Part shown: one piece after another, positions 1 through 16,288 of the stretch | How the letters are laid out: the number at the start of each line of letters is the position of its first letter | How positions within the stretch are numbered: the stretch's first letter is position 1 | NCBI GenBank assembly: GCA_039545295.1 | Contig: BCIK01000004.1 | Location: 621,389-685,388, forward strand | Length of the DNA: 64,000 nt | From: Udeniomyces pyricola | Taxonomy: Eukaryota; Basidiomycota; Tremellomycetes; Cystofilobasidiales; Mrakiaceae | Reading direction: 5' to 3' | Notes under the pieces: generated by a model | Databases searched by the model: none | What the model was told of the DNA's origin: nothing | Seen by the model: the letters and a program-made list of their open reading frames with translations, nothing else | Position numbers and translations under genes: made by a program

Positions 1-2304
1 GCCGCGTATATATCCTCCGCGACTGTCCGCCTATAAGCTGCTAGCTGTTAGTCAGGACTGACTTGAATCAACGCCGTTGGATCCCATTGCCAGCTGCGTG
101 CCGGCCGATCTGCAAACCGAGTATGATACGCAGCTAGCTGCTAGTGTAGCGTACGTACAACTCGGGACGGCCTTTAATCACTAGCTTGTTTACGACCTGT
201 CAGAGATCATGAGCCCGAGCTGCACTGCCCCGTGTCATATACAAAGGGAAATCTTCAACCAAACAGGCCGTACGTATATGCAGTGTATGATGTGTGTTCC
301 GAACGCGTGCAGTACGTACGTGAGTACTCCACCAGTTTCTCTTGTTAAATTTTGTCATGGACATTAAGATTTAATGGCGCGATCGAGAGAAACGCTTGGC
401 TCTTGCAAGCGCTCTTGGTGGAACAATGCTTGGCCGCTGAATATTGGAAGTTCTATGCAATGCCCATTGATTCGTTCTACACTAAATAGTACGCTCGCGA
501 CGCCTCACGGAAGTGGAGCACTGGCCGATGATGTCGATGATGGCGTCTTGATGTTTGAAAGGCTTAAACTAGTTGCCGGATACGAGCCGCCATGTTCGGG
601 CCTCGGTTTCCCGCTATGTTCGAGACGTTGAACATCCAAATTTGGATCGGCATGTCGACGTCACAACTGCACGGATTTTCGGAGGTCGGATCGAAAGACC
701 GGATGTGAGGGGCACTGGGACAACCAGATCAACGATCAACAGGGTTAAAAGAGCTCTCGGCACTCGGATCACTCGGATGCCTCCCGGTCTGAGCTAGCGC
801 GCTGGATCGTCGATCGGTGCTCGGCATGGTAGCGACTGCGACAGGAGACCGGAGACACGCGAATCATTGATCAAACCTTGGGCCTCGGGCTTCGAGCCCA
901 GGCCATCAAGCTTGGATATTCTCCGTCGATCACTCGGTCTTGCTTTTGATCGACTGATCAGATCGATCAGTCGGAGGAAAATGAGACGCTCGTGATGATG
1001 GAACATGTCGATCAAACGGCAAAAGATGACGGAACAGCCGAAAGCCTGCCGATGGACGACGAGAAGACCGTAGTAATCCCCAGGCGATGAGTATCAAGCG
1101 ATAAGTGATCATCTTTCGTTGTACGTACCTGAAGGGGAACAACGGGCACACAGCCTCTGCGGCGCGTAGCACCTGTGAGGATAGACGTCACGCGCCGACA
1201 TCGATCATCGGGGATATTATGGTCGACTGAGTCGTAACTCCTCAGCCCGACACGATATCTGGTGCATGTGGATATTGGATATCGAATGCAAGACTACGTA
1301 AAATCAGATCGGGCCCACGTCCGAACGGCCAGCTAGTACCTTGTGTCGATGATGTTGGGGGCGTAAAATCAATATGTGCTGGAATACCATCGCACTTTGA
1401 CGATATCATGAGCCGAACGTTGCCGGGATCGAAGCCAGCTCGCGTGAGAAAGTTATATCGAGATGATGGATCTAATACTAAAAAGTCAAGCCGAAGTTGG
1501 GCTGAGGGAAATTGGAGCCAATTCGATCATAACTAATATAAACATCGAAAGGGGGGGGGGGGGGAAGCGATCGAAAGTAAAATCTCGGGGGCCGTCGATC
1601 ACCTGGGTTCAGATGGGCCAAGCGTGATAAGGACAGAAGAAGGTTGGCTACCAAAGGGAGGAAGCGCAAGGGAGACATGGAAAGAAAGGGAGAGAGGGAG
1701 GAAAGGAAGGAGGGAAACCGAGGCCTGGGAGCTCTGATCAGGATCTGAGATCTGAGCTCTGATCGCTCAGAGGGCAAATCCAATCGGGCCAAAGGCATGC
1801 GTGCGTGCATCCATGGATGGCTCTCCTCGACTGATCCAACAACCCCTCCCAGCCAGCCTCTCTCTCTCTCTCCCTCCTCGCGCTCCCTCCGTCCTCGACC
1901 CCTCCACCTCTATACATCAGCCAGCATCACCACCACACCTTGCCCTCGTTGCCTAACGCACTCATATCGCCTAGCGATCTCGAGCCATCAGCCGAGCGAC
2001 CTGTCCTACTTGGGTGAGTCAGTCGCGCGCCCTCACGTTCCCTTGAGACGAGCGGCAGCTCGACCCGTCCTCCTCAGGCCTCATTATCATCCCCCTTCCC
2101 CCCCTTGACAAAGGGTCTCACCCTCGGCACGACGTCCCGTCGATTGAGTCAAACGCTTCGCATGATATATAAGCTCGCTCATGGGTGTGACTTGTGATTC
2201 CATGTGTGAACATTGACGGGACATGATGGTCGAGCTGTGGGTTTGTGTGTGACGCGTTTGTTGGAGCGACTGAGATGATGATGATGATGATGCTTCTTGG
2301 GCTG

Positions 2305-2341
<37 letters not shown>

Positions 2342-2835
2342 TGTCTCTGGACGCACATGCATGTCTCTGCCATTTCAATCCGAATGACTGACTGACTGAA
2401 CCCTGTGCTCTCTCCTGCTTTTTGTCTTTCTCCTCTTAATCTGGTCTCTCTCCCCTTCCGTCCTCCTGTCACTCCCTCTTTCTCCCTTCCTTTCCGCCTC
2501 CCTTGCCTGTTCACCCTTTCGTAACCATCGTCTCGCATCCCATCCTCCGTCCCTCTAAATGCCCTCCGTTCCACCGTCGTCCCATCTTTGACCCAAACTC
2601 GCAGTCCGCTTCCATCGCCCACCTCGCACGTTCACTCTCCTCTCTTCGCACAGTCACGCGCCTTCGTTCGGCCCTTCACGCCGCCGCTCCTCCTCGCTTC
2701 GCGCCACTAGCTTCCTTCCGGCGTAACCTCCCTTGCGTCCCCTCCTTCCCGTAACAGCAGCCTATCCCTTTCGCCGCTGTCCTATCCCACACTATCCCGC
2801 CAGTGCGCGCACTTGTCCCCCGGTCACTTCAGCGC
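1..2835. other. Gene-poor stretch upstream of the zinc-cluster factor
   Basis: No open frame here has a recognisable domain, and the short ones look like chance. The right-hand third (about 1800-2800) is strongly C/T-rich on the + strand, as seen before other + strand genes here, so it probably holds the promoter and leader of the transcription factor. Simple repeats lie inside: a G run near 1551-1564, an ATG-type trinucleotide run near 2275-2292 and a TGGC tetranucleotide run near 2305-2335. Confidence 0.5.
2305..2335. repeat. TGGC tetranucleotide microsatellite
   Basis: About seven tandem copies of a four-base TGGC unit, directly preceded by an ATG/GAT trinucleotide run. It sits in the putative leader of the transcription factor gene. 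Confidence 0.8.
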
Positions 2836-5800
2836 ATGCTTACCTACCAGCAACGTCCAACTAAAGATACTCGGCGTTCACCCTTCTCCTCTCTCGATCT
2901 TTCTCAGCCTGCCGACATCCTCTCGACGGATCCTCCCAGCTTCTCGTTCCCCTACAACATCCCCTTTTTGCCGCACGCGAACGGCATGTCAACCAATCAT
3001 CCTTCACCTGCCGTCTCGCGCTATGCCCAGCTTGTTGCGGCCAAGCTCAACGGTGGGCCTCCTCCCGCGTCGTCTTACCCACCCGACAACTCGACTTTCG
3101 ACCCGTATGGCTCTGGTCAAGTCTTCACTTCCACCGATGATTGTGGCCACCTCGCCTTCGATGCCAGCCCCGACGGCTTCCCCGTCAACATGTCTCACTC
3201 ATCTTCGGCCATCGCCTGGGAACAGCATTCGCCTGCTCATTCATCAGCCTCCTCCTCCCGCCAGTACTACACCGCGGACTTTGCCGCCCTCGACCGCGAC
3301 GCTCTTACCAAGTTTGCTGTTCTCGACGATGAATCGTTCGGTTATAGCGACAACCTCCAGCAGGCTATGAATGGGCAAACGGTATGCAACTCTAACTTTC
3401 TCAACGTCGGCCTTGCCGCCTGGCGTGCTGCTCAAGCCGACGTCGCCGCCGAACTCCCTGCTCCGGCTACCGCCTCGCCCACGTCGTCCACTATGTTTGC
3501 CCAGCCATCCGCCGTCCGACTTGCGTACGAGCGTCAGCGTCAGCTTGAGGCGGGGCTTTATCAACGGCCTATCCTGGCTGATGACTGGGGTATCAATCCT
3601 GGAGCGGGAGCGACAGTAGCCGCCCAGGGCGGAGGGCCAATCAAGCCGAGCGCGCAATCCAAGCATTTCGCTGACTCAACTACCTTCCAGGTCACGGGTT
3701 GGCAGGGTACCTCGTCAACGGCCGGTTCAAGTTCGTGTGATCAGCAGCAGTCGATCTACGCGACGGAAACGCCACACTCCCACCCCGATGGCGTCGCTGG
3801 CTTCGTCGGATTCGAGCAGGACATTTCTCGGGCGCTTCAAGACCAAAGCACTGAAGTTTCGCCAACGCAATCTAGAGGCGGCCGAACACCTGTCACGTCT
3901 GAGAAGCGAAGCGTACAGGACCATTGGGAGTTGGGCACAGCTCGAGGCGCCAAAAGTCGGAGAACGGATCCCGGACCGGTTCCATCACCCAACTTTGCCT
4001 CTCATTCCGCCGCTAAACTGTCATCTCGCCCTTTCGTTATCGGTTCCTCTCTGCGTCAACCCGACACTCACCCTCATCAACCTCTTGTTGCCTCTCGTGA
4101 CACATACGCCGATCCGTCCGCTTTTTCCTCGGCCCGTCCCGGTCCAACGTCGTCCACTCCATACAATTCCTGTCCAGTCCTTCCCGACGCTTTCAGCGAC
4201 AGCCCTCATCCCCCCTCCCACTCCGATGGAGCAGAACCTCCGTTGACTCACCTTCAACCACCTCCGATGGCCGAGCAGCTGTCTTCGTCCTCGAGTATGT
4301 CCACGTCGCCTTCCTCCACCACAGTCTCTCCCTCCGATATTCCCATTGCCCTCTACCCAACCATCAACACCGTAAACGATGCCTCCTACGCGGCCGTGTC
4401 GACGTCTCAGCTTTCACGCTACCAGTTGCTCATCAACGCCAAGTTTAGCGGTGGCGGCGACGAATTTCTCGCCTCGGACGAGGGTTTGACTGCCTACTCG
4501 ACCGGCTATGGAAATTCCGACGATTTGGCTTACGGCTACTCTACCGACCTGCAGAACACGTACACGATCCCCTATTCGTCTGAGCCCCTTTCCTGCTCGG
4601 TATCGACTTTCGAGCAGCAACCAGACACCTCCATTTGGCCCTCGGGCACAGAGAACACGTATGCGTTCGACGCCCCGCCTCCGACTATGCCCTCTACCTA
4701 CTCATTTGAAACAGTTCACAGCAACGACGATCGTCCTCCAACGAACCAGATGCCGGCGCCTATCTCATCCGTCACCAAGCTTCCATTCCGCGAAAAGCTC
4801 GCCCTCGCAACCAAGACCTCTTCAGCACTTCACCCAGATTGGTGGTCACAGCAGACCGCCTCAGCCGAGGAGCCTCAGCAGTGCCCACCGCAGCCTCAGT
4901 CGCAGCCGAGGCTGATGCACAGCACGATCGACGACATCATTGACCCTTACAGCCTACTTTCGGGCGCCGGAGACGCATCCGGATCATCCCAGCCGTCGTA
5001 TCAAGACCTTGCCAGGACCCAAACTGAGTCTGACAGGGAACGGGACCAGCCAGCTTCCCAGCAACCTTACTCGGTCATTCCTCATTCGCTCATTACGCCA
5101 TCTGTCTTGACTGCTAATTCCTTGACCGGTGCCCGCCTCCTCTCAAGTTACTATGCTCCACCTTTCGCTCCTGCTGGTACCTCTACCTCGAACATTCACC
5201 TCGACGGCGCTTCATCCTCTTTTCCCCGGAACGGTGACTATGTTGTCGCTTCTGCGCCTAATGGGGTTTCAACCGAGACGAACGATGGGTCGATCTGGTC
5301 AAGCGGTATCGCACCTGCATACGACGTAGAGGGCATCATCTCGCTCCCCTCGAGTGCCTGGGGCTCGTACAACCATCCCCTCAGCAGCCCCTCTCACAGC
5401 AGCGACGTCGGCTCCGACAAGCACAGCTTCGACCTTGAGGGCAAGCCCATTCAGCAACTAGGTCACCATGTCGCCGAATCGTCGTCAGGTCCCGCTGCTC
5501 CGGGGGAGACTGAGAAGGACCGCAAGAAGCGTGAGCGCAAGGAACAGAAGGACGCCGAGAAGACGGAGAAGAAGGCGGCCAAAGAACAGGCCAAGTTGCA
5601 GAAGGCTGTCCGGGCTGGACGAGACGGCGGACAGATGCCCAAGAGGGTTCCTAGTCTGGCCTGCCACTTCTGTCGAGGAAGGAAGCTGAAGTAAGTCGTC
5701 TCTCCTGCATAAAGGGTCGCTTTGCTCGAGTCGCGGAAATTGACTTGCTTCTTCTTGCTTCTTCCTCTCTCGTTCATTGCGTCTCTGTCTGCTTCTTTTC

Positions 5801-6022
5801 TGTCCTTTCCTACCCTTTAGGTGCGATGGTCTCCGTCCAACCTGTACCAATTGTACCCGTCGCGACCTTTGCTGCACCTACGACGAAGTTATCCGACGAC
5901 GAGGGCCTGGAAGGAAGAAGGCCGCTGCTGCTGCTGCTGCTGTCGCCGCCGCCGCCGCCGAATCAGGGAACGCGGAAGATTCCTCAACTTCACAACATCA
6001 GAAGAAAGGCTCGTTTGAGTAG
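2836..6022 (+). CDS. Zn2Cys6 transcription factor with C-terminal zinc cluster
   Basis: Two exons, 2836-5690 and 5821-6022 (intron 5691-5820, GTAAGT...TTTAG), give about 1018 residues. The zinc cluster (Cys-x2-Cys-x6-Cys-x6-Cys-x2-Cys, then a Cys pair) is at about residues 943-970, next to the C-terminus; the intron splits it just before the third Cys. A long Lys/Glu/Arg-rich, probably helical, stretch precedes it, and an RGPGRKK AT-hook-like patch plus a poly-Ala tract follow. The rest is Ser/Pro/Gln-rich and probably disordered, with two related motifs, SRYAQLVAAKLNGG near the N-terminus and SRYQLLINAKFSGG mid-protein. Likely a nuclear DNA-binding regulator; targets cannot be told. The fungal-specific middle homology domain common in this class was not seen. 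Start: first in-frame ATG 2836; ATG 2986 (MSTNHP) is an alternative giving 968 residues. Confidence 0.85.
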
Positions 6023-8424
6023 GTGTATGGCGCTGGTTCCGTTAGTGATGGTAAACTCGTCGCGAAAGAGGAAAAGAAAGACTGAGTGAGTTTGCGTCGT
6101 CTTGTGTTTTTCATTTTTTGGCCTTCTTTTTCCTAGTGTGGTGTGCCTAGGTTGACGCTTATCCTTTTGCTACCCTTTGACACTAGGCTCTTTGATCAAC
6201 TATCCTTCCATTCCTCTCCGCTCAACCTGTCATGATTCCTCGTCCTGCCCCCCCCCTCTTCCCTTCCCTCTCTAGGTTTCGCCTGCACGTCTCACTCATT
6301 CTGGCTTTTCTTTCCCCCTCGCCATTCGTTTATTCTGCTTCTCTCGCTCTCGACGTTTGTTTTGTCGTTCTCTCGCCCCAATCAGTCCACAGAACCACGG
6401 CTGTTTTTTTTTTTTTTTGCATCGATTTGCTCTGATCTGTTATCTGTGTTTCATCTTTTCTTTTTCCCAATCATTTCATCTTATTCATCACTTCTTCGTT
6501 GATCTCAGAACCTCTTCGTTCCCTCTTCTTTGTCTTCTACTTCTTGTAAACCTGCTTGTGTTAGAGCCTCCACTTTTCTTTCTTTTCTTTTCTTGTCTCT
6601 TTCCTTTCTCCTTTCGTGTACACTTTGGTTTTTCTTTCTTCAGCTTGCTCCCAGCTCGCTTCGCTCTTTTGCTTCTTTTCTTTCTTTCTCTCCCCATCCT
6701 CCTGTCTTGCTGCATCTGCATCCTTGATTCTTCCCTCTCTTTTTTTTCTTCTTTCTTTCACTTCTCTCGAGCTTCTGTCTCAGCTCCGTAATAGTAGTAG
6801 TCATTGTGCCTTTTGTTCTCCATCTTTCTCTGTCATCAACTCATTCGTAATCAAATCACCCAATGAACTCGCATCGATTCCCATATGATGTTCTCTTCTA
6901 TCTCATTCCTCTGTTTTTTCTTCTTCTAATTTTTCTTTCTTTCTTAATTGTTTTTTTTTTCTGATTCCCCTTGCTAAGTAGCACCTGGTAGCAATAGTGT
7001 CGTCTTTGCATGTTCCTTCTTCTCCTTCATTCCCTTTCCTTCCATGATGAGCAGCAAGGAAAAAAAATAGTCGATCCAGAATCAGAAGCTAGCTGTGCTT
7101 ATAATATACGACATTAAGTTTCACTGGAAGAGCTTGCAGCGCGCCGCGCCATGGCCGATTCTGTCAAACGTGCCTTCAGAGTACGACTGATGTCAAGGTA
7201 CGGCATACACTAATTCATAGAGCTGGGAAAAAAAGGATGAAACCCTGCGCTGGGGCTAAGAATCATATATAGCTAATGACGTTCGGCATTCGGGCCTTTA
7301 TATACCGGCCAATGGTTAGCGACCTTTCAACGTATTTATTACGTACGCCTCCTCATATCATATCATGCATGCATGTTCCGTGCACAAACCGAGCTATCGC
7401 CAGGCTGACTTCCCCCCCCCCCCCCACCTCCGCACACCCATTTATTATTGTTATTATCATTGTTATTTAACATTCATCCTCACCTGAGCCAACTCTAACC
7501 CCACACCCATGCCAACAGAACTCAAGTCCCCAGCTTCCAAGCCTCACACCCCTCCAACGCTTCAGCGAAAAGAGCGAGAGATGAGAAGAAGTCAAAAGAG
7601 CAGAAAGAAGGAGCATAGCGCGCAGAGGCGGAGAAAAGAAAGAAAAAAAAAGGCTGCGGAGACGGAGGAGAGAGGGCAAGGGCGAAGGAAAGTATGGCAA
7701 GTGTTGGGGGGGAACAAGTCAAGCCTGGTCCGATCGATAGCTCGGTTCGCATGCATGCAGGAGAACCACCCCCCCCCCTCGCTCGCTGTCTTTCTTAATG
7801 GCCTAAACATCGTCCAGCCTACAGCTCTCAGATCTCAACCCCCTCCCCCCCCCCTTTTTTTTTCTTCACCTGAGGGAGCGGCGGACTAGCCAATCAGCGA
7901 TGATGACGTGATACTGATAGTTAGTCAGCTCGAATGAATCTCAATCATCTCAAAGGATCCTTCCACATGTTCGACATTGGGTCCAAGCCCCCCCACATGT
8001 TGGCCACAAGCCCAGCTGCTGCAGCATGCATGACGCCGCAACCCCCATTAACGATCCTGAAGAACACCGAACACCAATCCATCATGACGTCGTCACCCAA
8101 TTTTATAATTTGCGTCAACGGTAAAAATGGAACTCGGACGAGACCGACGACCCCCCCCCCTTTTTTTTCCTTTGCATGTCACTTGGCGCAGACGCCTGTA
8201 TACTATTCGTTTCATTCTTTGCGTTTCAATGTCTTTTGAGTTTCTTCGTTCCTTTTTTTTTCTTTCTCTTTTTTTATTTATATGTATCTAGAAAAACAAG
8301 CTATATGTCTCATATAACCTTCTCCTCCCCTCCCCTCTTAACGCTCTGGCTTAGCCCAGCCCAATTTCCTTACACAACGCCACGCACACCAGCCACCTAC
8401 ACAAATGATCTAGTTCTTTGTTGT
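6023..8424. other. Intergenic region between convergent genes, pyrimidine-rich
   Basis: Downstream of the transcription factor (+) and of malate dehydrogenase (-). Mostly T/C-rich low-complexity sequence (about 6100-7000), then poly-C runs (near 7412-7425, 7770, 7845 and 8150). Open frames here are Phe/Ser/Leu-rich products of pyrimidine tracts and are not supported as genes. Confidence 0.6.
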
Positions 8425-10699
8425 TTAAGCGGACTTGATAAACTCGACACCCTTGTCAATGTTCTTCTTGAGGTCGGTGAAGCAAGCCTTCATGAGCTCC
8501 TCCTCCTCGGCCGAGAGGGCTCCGACAGGGTGGATCTTAGCGACACCCTCGGGCTGGAGGGAGCGAGAAAAAAATGTAAGGGGGGGGGAAGGAGAAAAAC
8601 GAGTTAGCTAAACGCGAAAAGTTCTTGAACAACGAAAGAAAGGAAGAAAAAGAAGCAGAAGAAAAAAAAGAAGAAAGAAGGAAGGAAACAGGAGAAAGAA
8701 GAAAAAAGGAAACAGAACTTACGCCGAGCTCGACGTTGGACGAGAAGAAATCGATACCCTGGTCCTTGTAGAGGGGGGACTCGACGAACGTCGGCACGAT
8801 CACACCCTTCTCACCCTTGGCGGCCTTGAGGAGAGCAGCCGTGAACTCGGCACCAGCTATAACCAAACAAAGTCCATAGGTTCAGTTTTTAAGGAGATCG
8901 AGAGCGCGAAAGAAACATCAACAATCGCTTCTTTCTCCTTGCAGGACATAAAGCATTCCGAGGGAGAGGGATGGTTGAGGAAAGGGGACGAACCGTAAGC
9001 CATGGAGAGCGTGGCGGATCCAGCTCCGTCCTTGGCCTTAACGACCTCATCTCCACCGAACTGGATTCGGTTGACGAGGGTCTTGTACTCCTCACCCGAG
9101 ATACCCTTGGAGGCACCGGTCTGGGAAAGAAGGGGGACGATCGTAGGTCCAGAGTGGCCACCACTACACGTATATCAATCATGGAACAACAAAAGAAGAA
9201 GATGAGAAGAGGGAGGAAGAACCGCTCAATGAGTTTGTGTGGACGGAAAAGGTGTATGCGCGCGGGGAAACAGGATGATGAGGGTTAAGCATCAAGCAAG
9301 AAAGGGGAGGCAACGAACACGACGGTGATGTTGATGTCAGCGGGGTCGCCACCGGTGATCTCAGAGACGAATCGGGAAGCTCGGACAACGTCGAGGGTGG
9401 TGACACCGAAGAGCCTGCGTGAGTAGGAACAAAAAGGAAAAAAAAAGAGGAAAAAAAAAGACAAGCAGGTACACCGCCAAGAAATGTGTCAGCTTGAACG
9501 AACGACCGGCTTCGAGCCTATCGTCTCTCGAGGAATATCACATCGATCGGGACAAACTTCTTGGGGTCGTAGACACCGGCAATCTTGAGCTGCTCAGCGG
9601 CAATGGGGACGGTCGAGTTGACAGGGTTGGAGATGATGCAGATCTTGGCCTTGGGGGCAGTCTCTCCGATGGCCTTGACGAGATCTCGGACGATGGAGGC
9701 GTTGGTGTTGAAGAGGTCGTCTCGGGTCATTCCGGGCTTTCGGGGGACACCAGCGGGGATGACGACGATGTCGGCACCCTCGAGGGCGGCCTTGAGGTCC
9801 TCCTTGGCGTAACCCTTGACCTGGGGGGCACGATATCAAAGTCAAGAAAGAGCAGGTGAAGAAGGATGGACGAAAGAGGCAAGGAAGACGGAATGAGCGA
9901 TGCTGAGCGATGGGGCATTGATTCCATCGAACCTTTCGGTCCTCAGCCGGCGTCGTCTCTCACGCGATCTCCTCTCCCCCTCCCCTCTCTATGCTAGTCT
10001 CGAAAAGAGGCAAGTCATCTGGCTAGCTTTGACGCCAGCTGCATCAATCAAGACCAGCTGGAGAGATCTACTCACGACCGACTTGGTGTTGCAGTGTCCG
10101 ACATCGGCAGCAACTCCGGGGGCGCCTCGGACGTCGTAGAGCGAGAGAGCGGTGACATCGGGGTTAAGCTTGAGGAGAAGAGACAGGGGCTGTCCAATTC
10201 CTCCTGTTAAGGAAGAAGCATAGTATACAACCATCTATCAGCATCGAGATCCGAGACCACAAGGAGGTGTTTACAAAGGCACGCAGGATACGGTGGTGGA
10301 TGTGGTGGTGGAAGGGGAAGGGGAGGGGGAATCGCGGGGCTGTTGGGTGACAAAAAGGCACGCTCATCGGTGTGTCTCCGCTTGCTGAGATAGATTATGA
10401 GCGATGAGTTGGACAGAGTCCGATGGGCACTTGAAGATGAGAAGCTTAAGGGAAGCTCAATGCATCAAGGGAAGCCGCGCGATGGAGGAGGGCGCGATCG
10501 ATGAAGCCGGTAAAGAGGAAGGGTGGGAAGCAGGCAGAGGACAGAGGACAGAAAGCAGTCGGTTGGGGGAGAAAGAAGGACAAAGGACTAGGGCAAACTG
10601 ACCTCCGGCACCGAGAACGGCGACCTTGGAAAGGTTGGCGGCCGAGGTGGAGAATGACCTCTTGGGGATGGCGGCAGCGATGGATCGGGCGGCGAACAT
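8425..10699 (-). CDS. MDH1: Malate dehydrogenase, mitochondrial, NAD-dependent
   Basis: Oxidises L-malate to oxaloacetate with NAD+ in the TCA cycle. Seven exons, read on the minus strand: 10699-10603, 10203-10076, 9820-9558, 9414-9319, 9163-8994, 8856-8723 and 8553-8425. All phases agree and give 338 residues, the usual family length. Residues 1-24 ([20 protein letters not shown]...) are Arg/Ser/Ala-rich with no acid, a typical mitochondrial presequence. The Rossmann motif follows ([13 protein letters not shown]), then the nucleotide/substrate segments [17 protein letters not shown] and NPVNSTVPI, the DVVRASRFV segment, and the catalytic-His motif GGHSG. The C-terminus (FIKSA) lacks a peroxisomal signal, which favours the mitochondrial isoform. 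Introns are 92 to 399 nt; the last carries a sense-strand C run. Confidence 0.96.
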
Positions 10700-11360
10700 G
10701 GTGATTAGATGGAGGGATGGGGAGGGAAGGAAAGGGAGGAAAACAGGTGATGGTTTCAAACGTCGTCGGTACTTTTCATGCCTTGCCCACCTGCGAGCGC
10801 GCAAGCTGCACCTGCACCTGCACCGTCAGAGCCGCGATGCGTCAAAGCAACCGCTTATCCGTTTCCCGTCGCCGTCGTTCACTTGCATCACCACGTCCGC
10901 TTCTCATTTTCTCGCGCCTTCGTTCAAACACGTCATCATCGCGCGAGACAGAAAGAGCAAAACAAGAAGAAAAGAGTGGAGAGTGACGAGGGACGATAAG
11001 CCAGTAAAAAGCGGACAAGGAAAGAGAAGGAAAAAAAAGGGGGGGGGGGGCGGATATCAAAGAAGATCCAACAAGACAAACGGTTGTGATCAAGGAAAAG
11101 AAAGAAAAACAGAAGGTCAAGGAGGCAAGGGATGAGGGAAGAAGGGGACAAAGACGAGGGACATATAAAAACTGATGCTGCTACAAGAGAAAGAACATAG
11201 GAGAAAACAATCAAAGAAACCGTGGGCAAGACGAGGGAAAGGTTGGAAGGAGCGAAGAAAGAGATGGCAATGAGCAGAGAAGGTGGAAGAGGGGGGGGGG
11301 ACAAGAAGTAAGGGGGAAATCCGACAGAGAGCGGTAAAGAATATCGATGGCAACAGATTC
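10700..11360. other. Promoter region of malate dehydrogenase / 3' flank of PKC
   Basis: About 660 bases between the MDH start codon and the PKC stop codon, both on the minus strand. A G run on the + strand near 11039-11050 is a C run in the sense of transcription. No gene is seen. Confidence 0.5.

Positions 11361-16288
<4,928 letters not shown>

Noticed and set aside
6100..7000. Several + strand open frames, Phe/Ser/Leu-rich, resembling membrane proteins
   Set aside because: They arise from T/C-rich low-complexity sequence after the transcription factor stop; no start context, domain or exon pattern.
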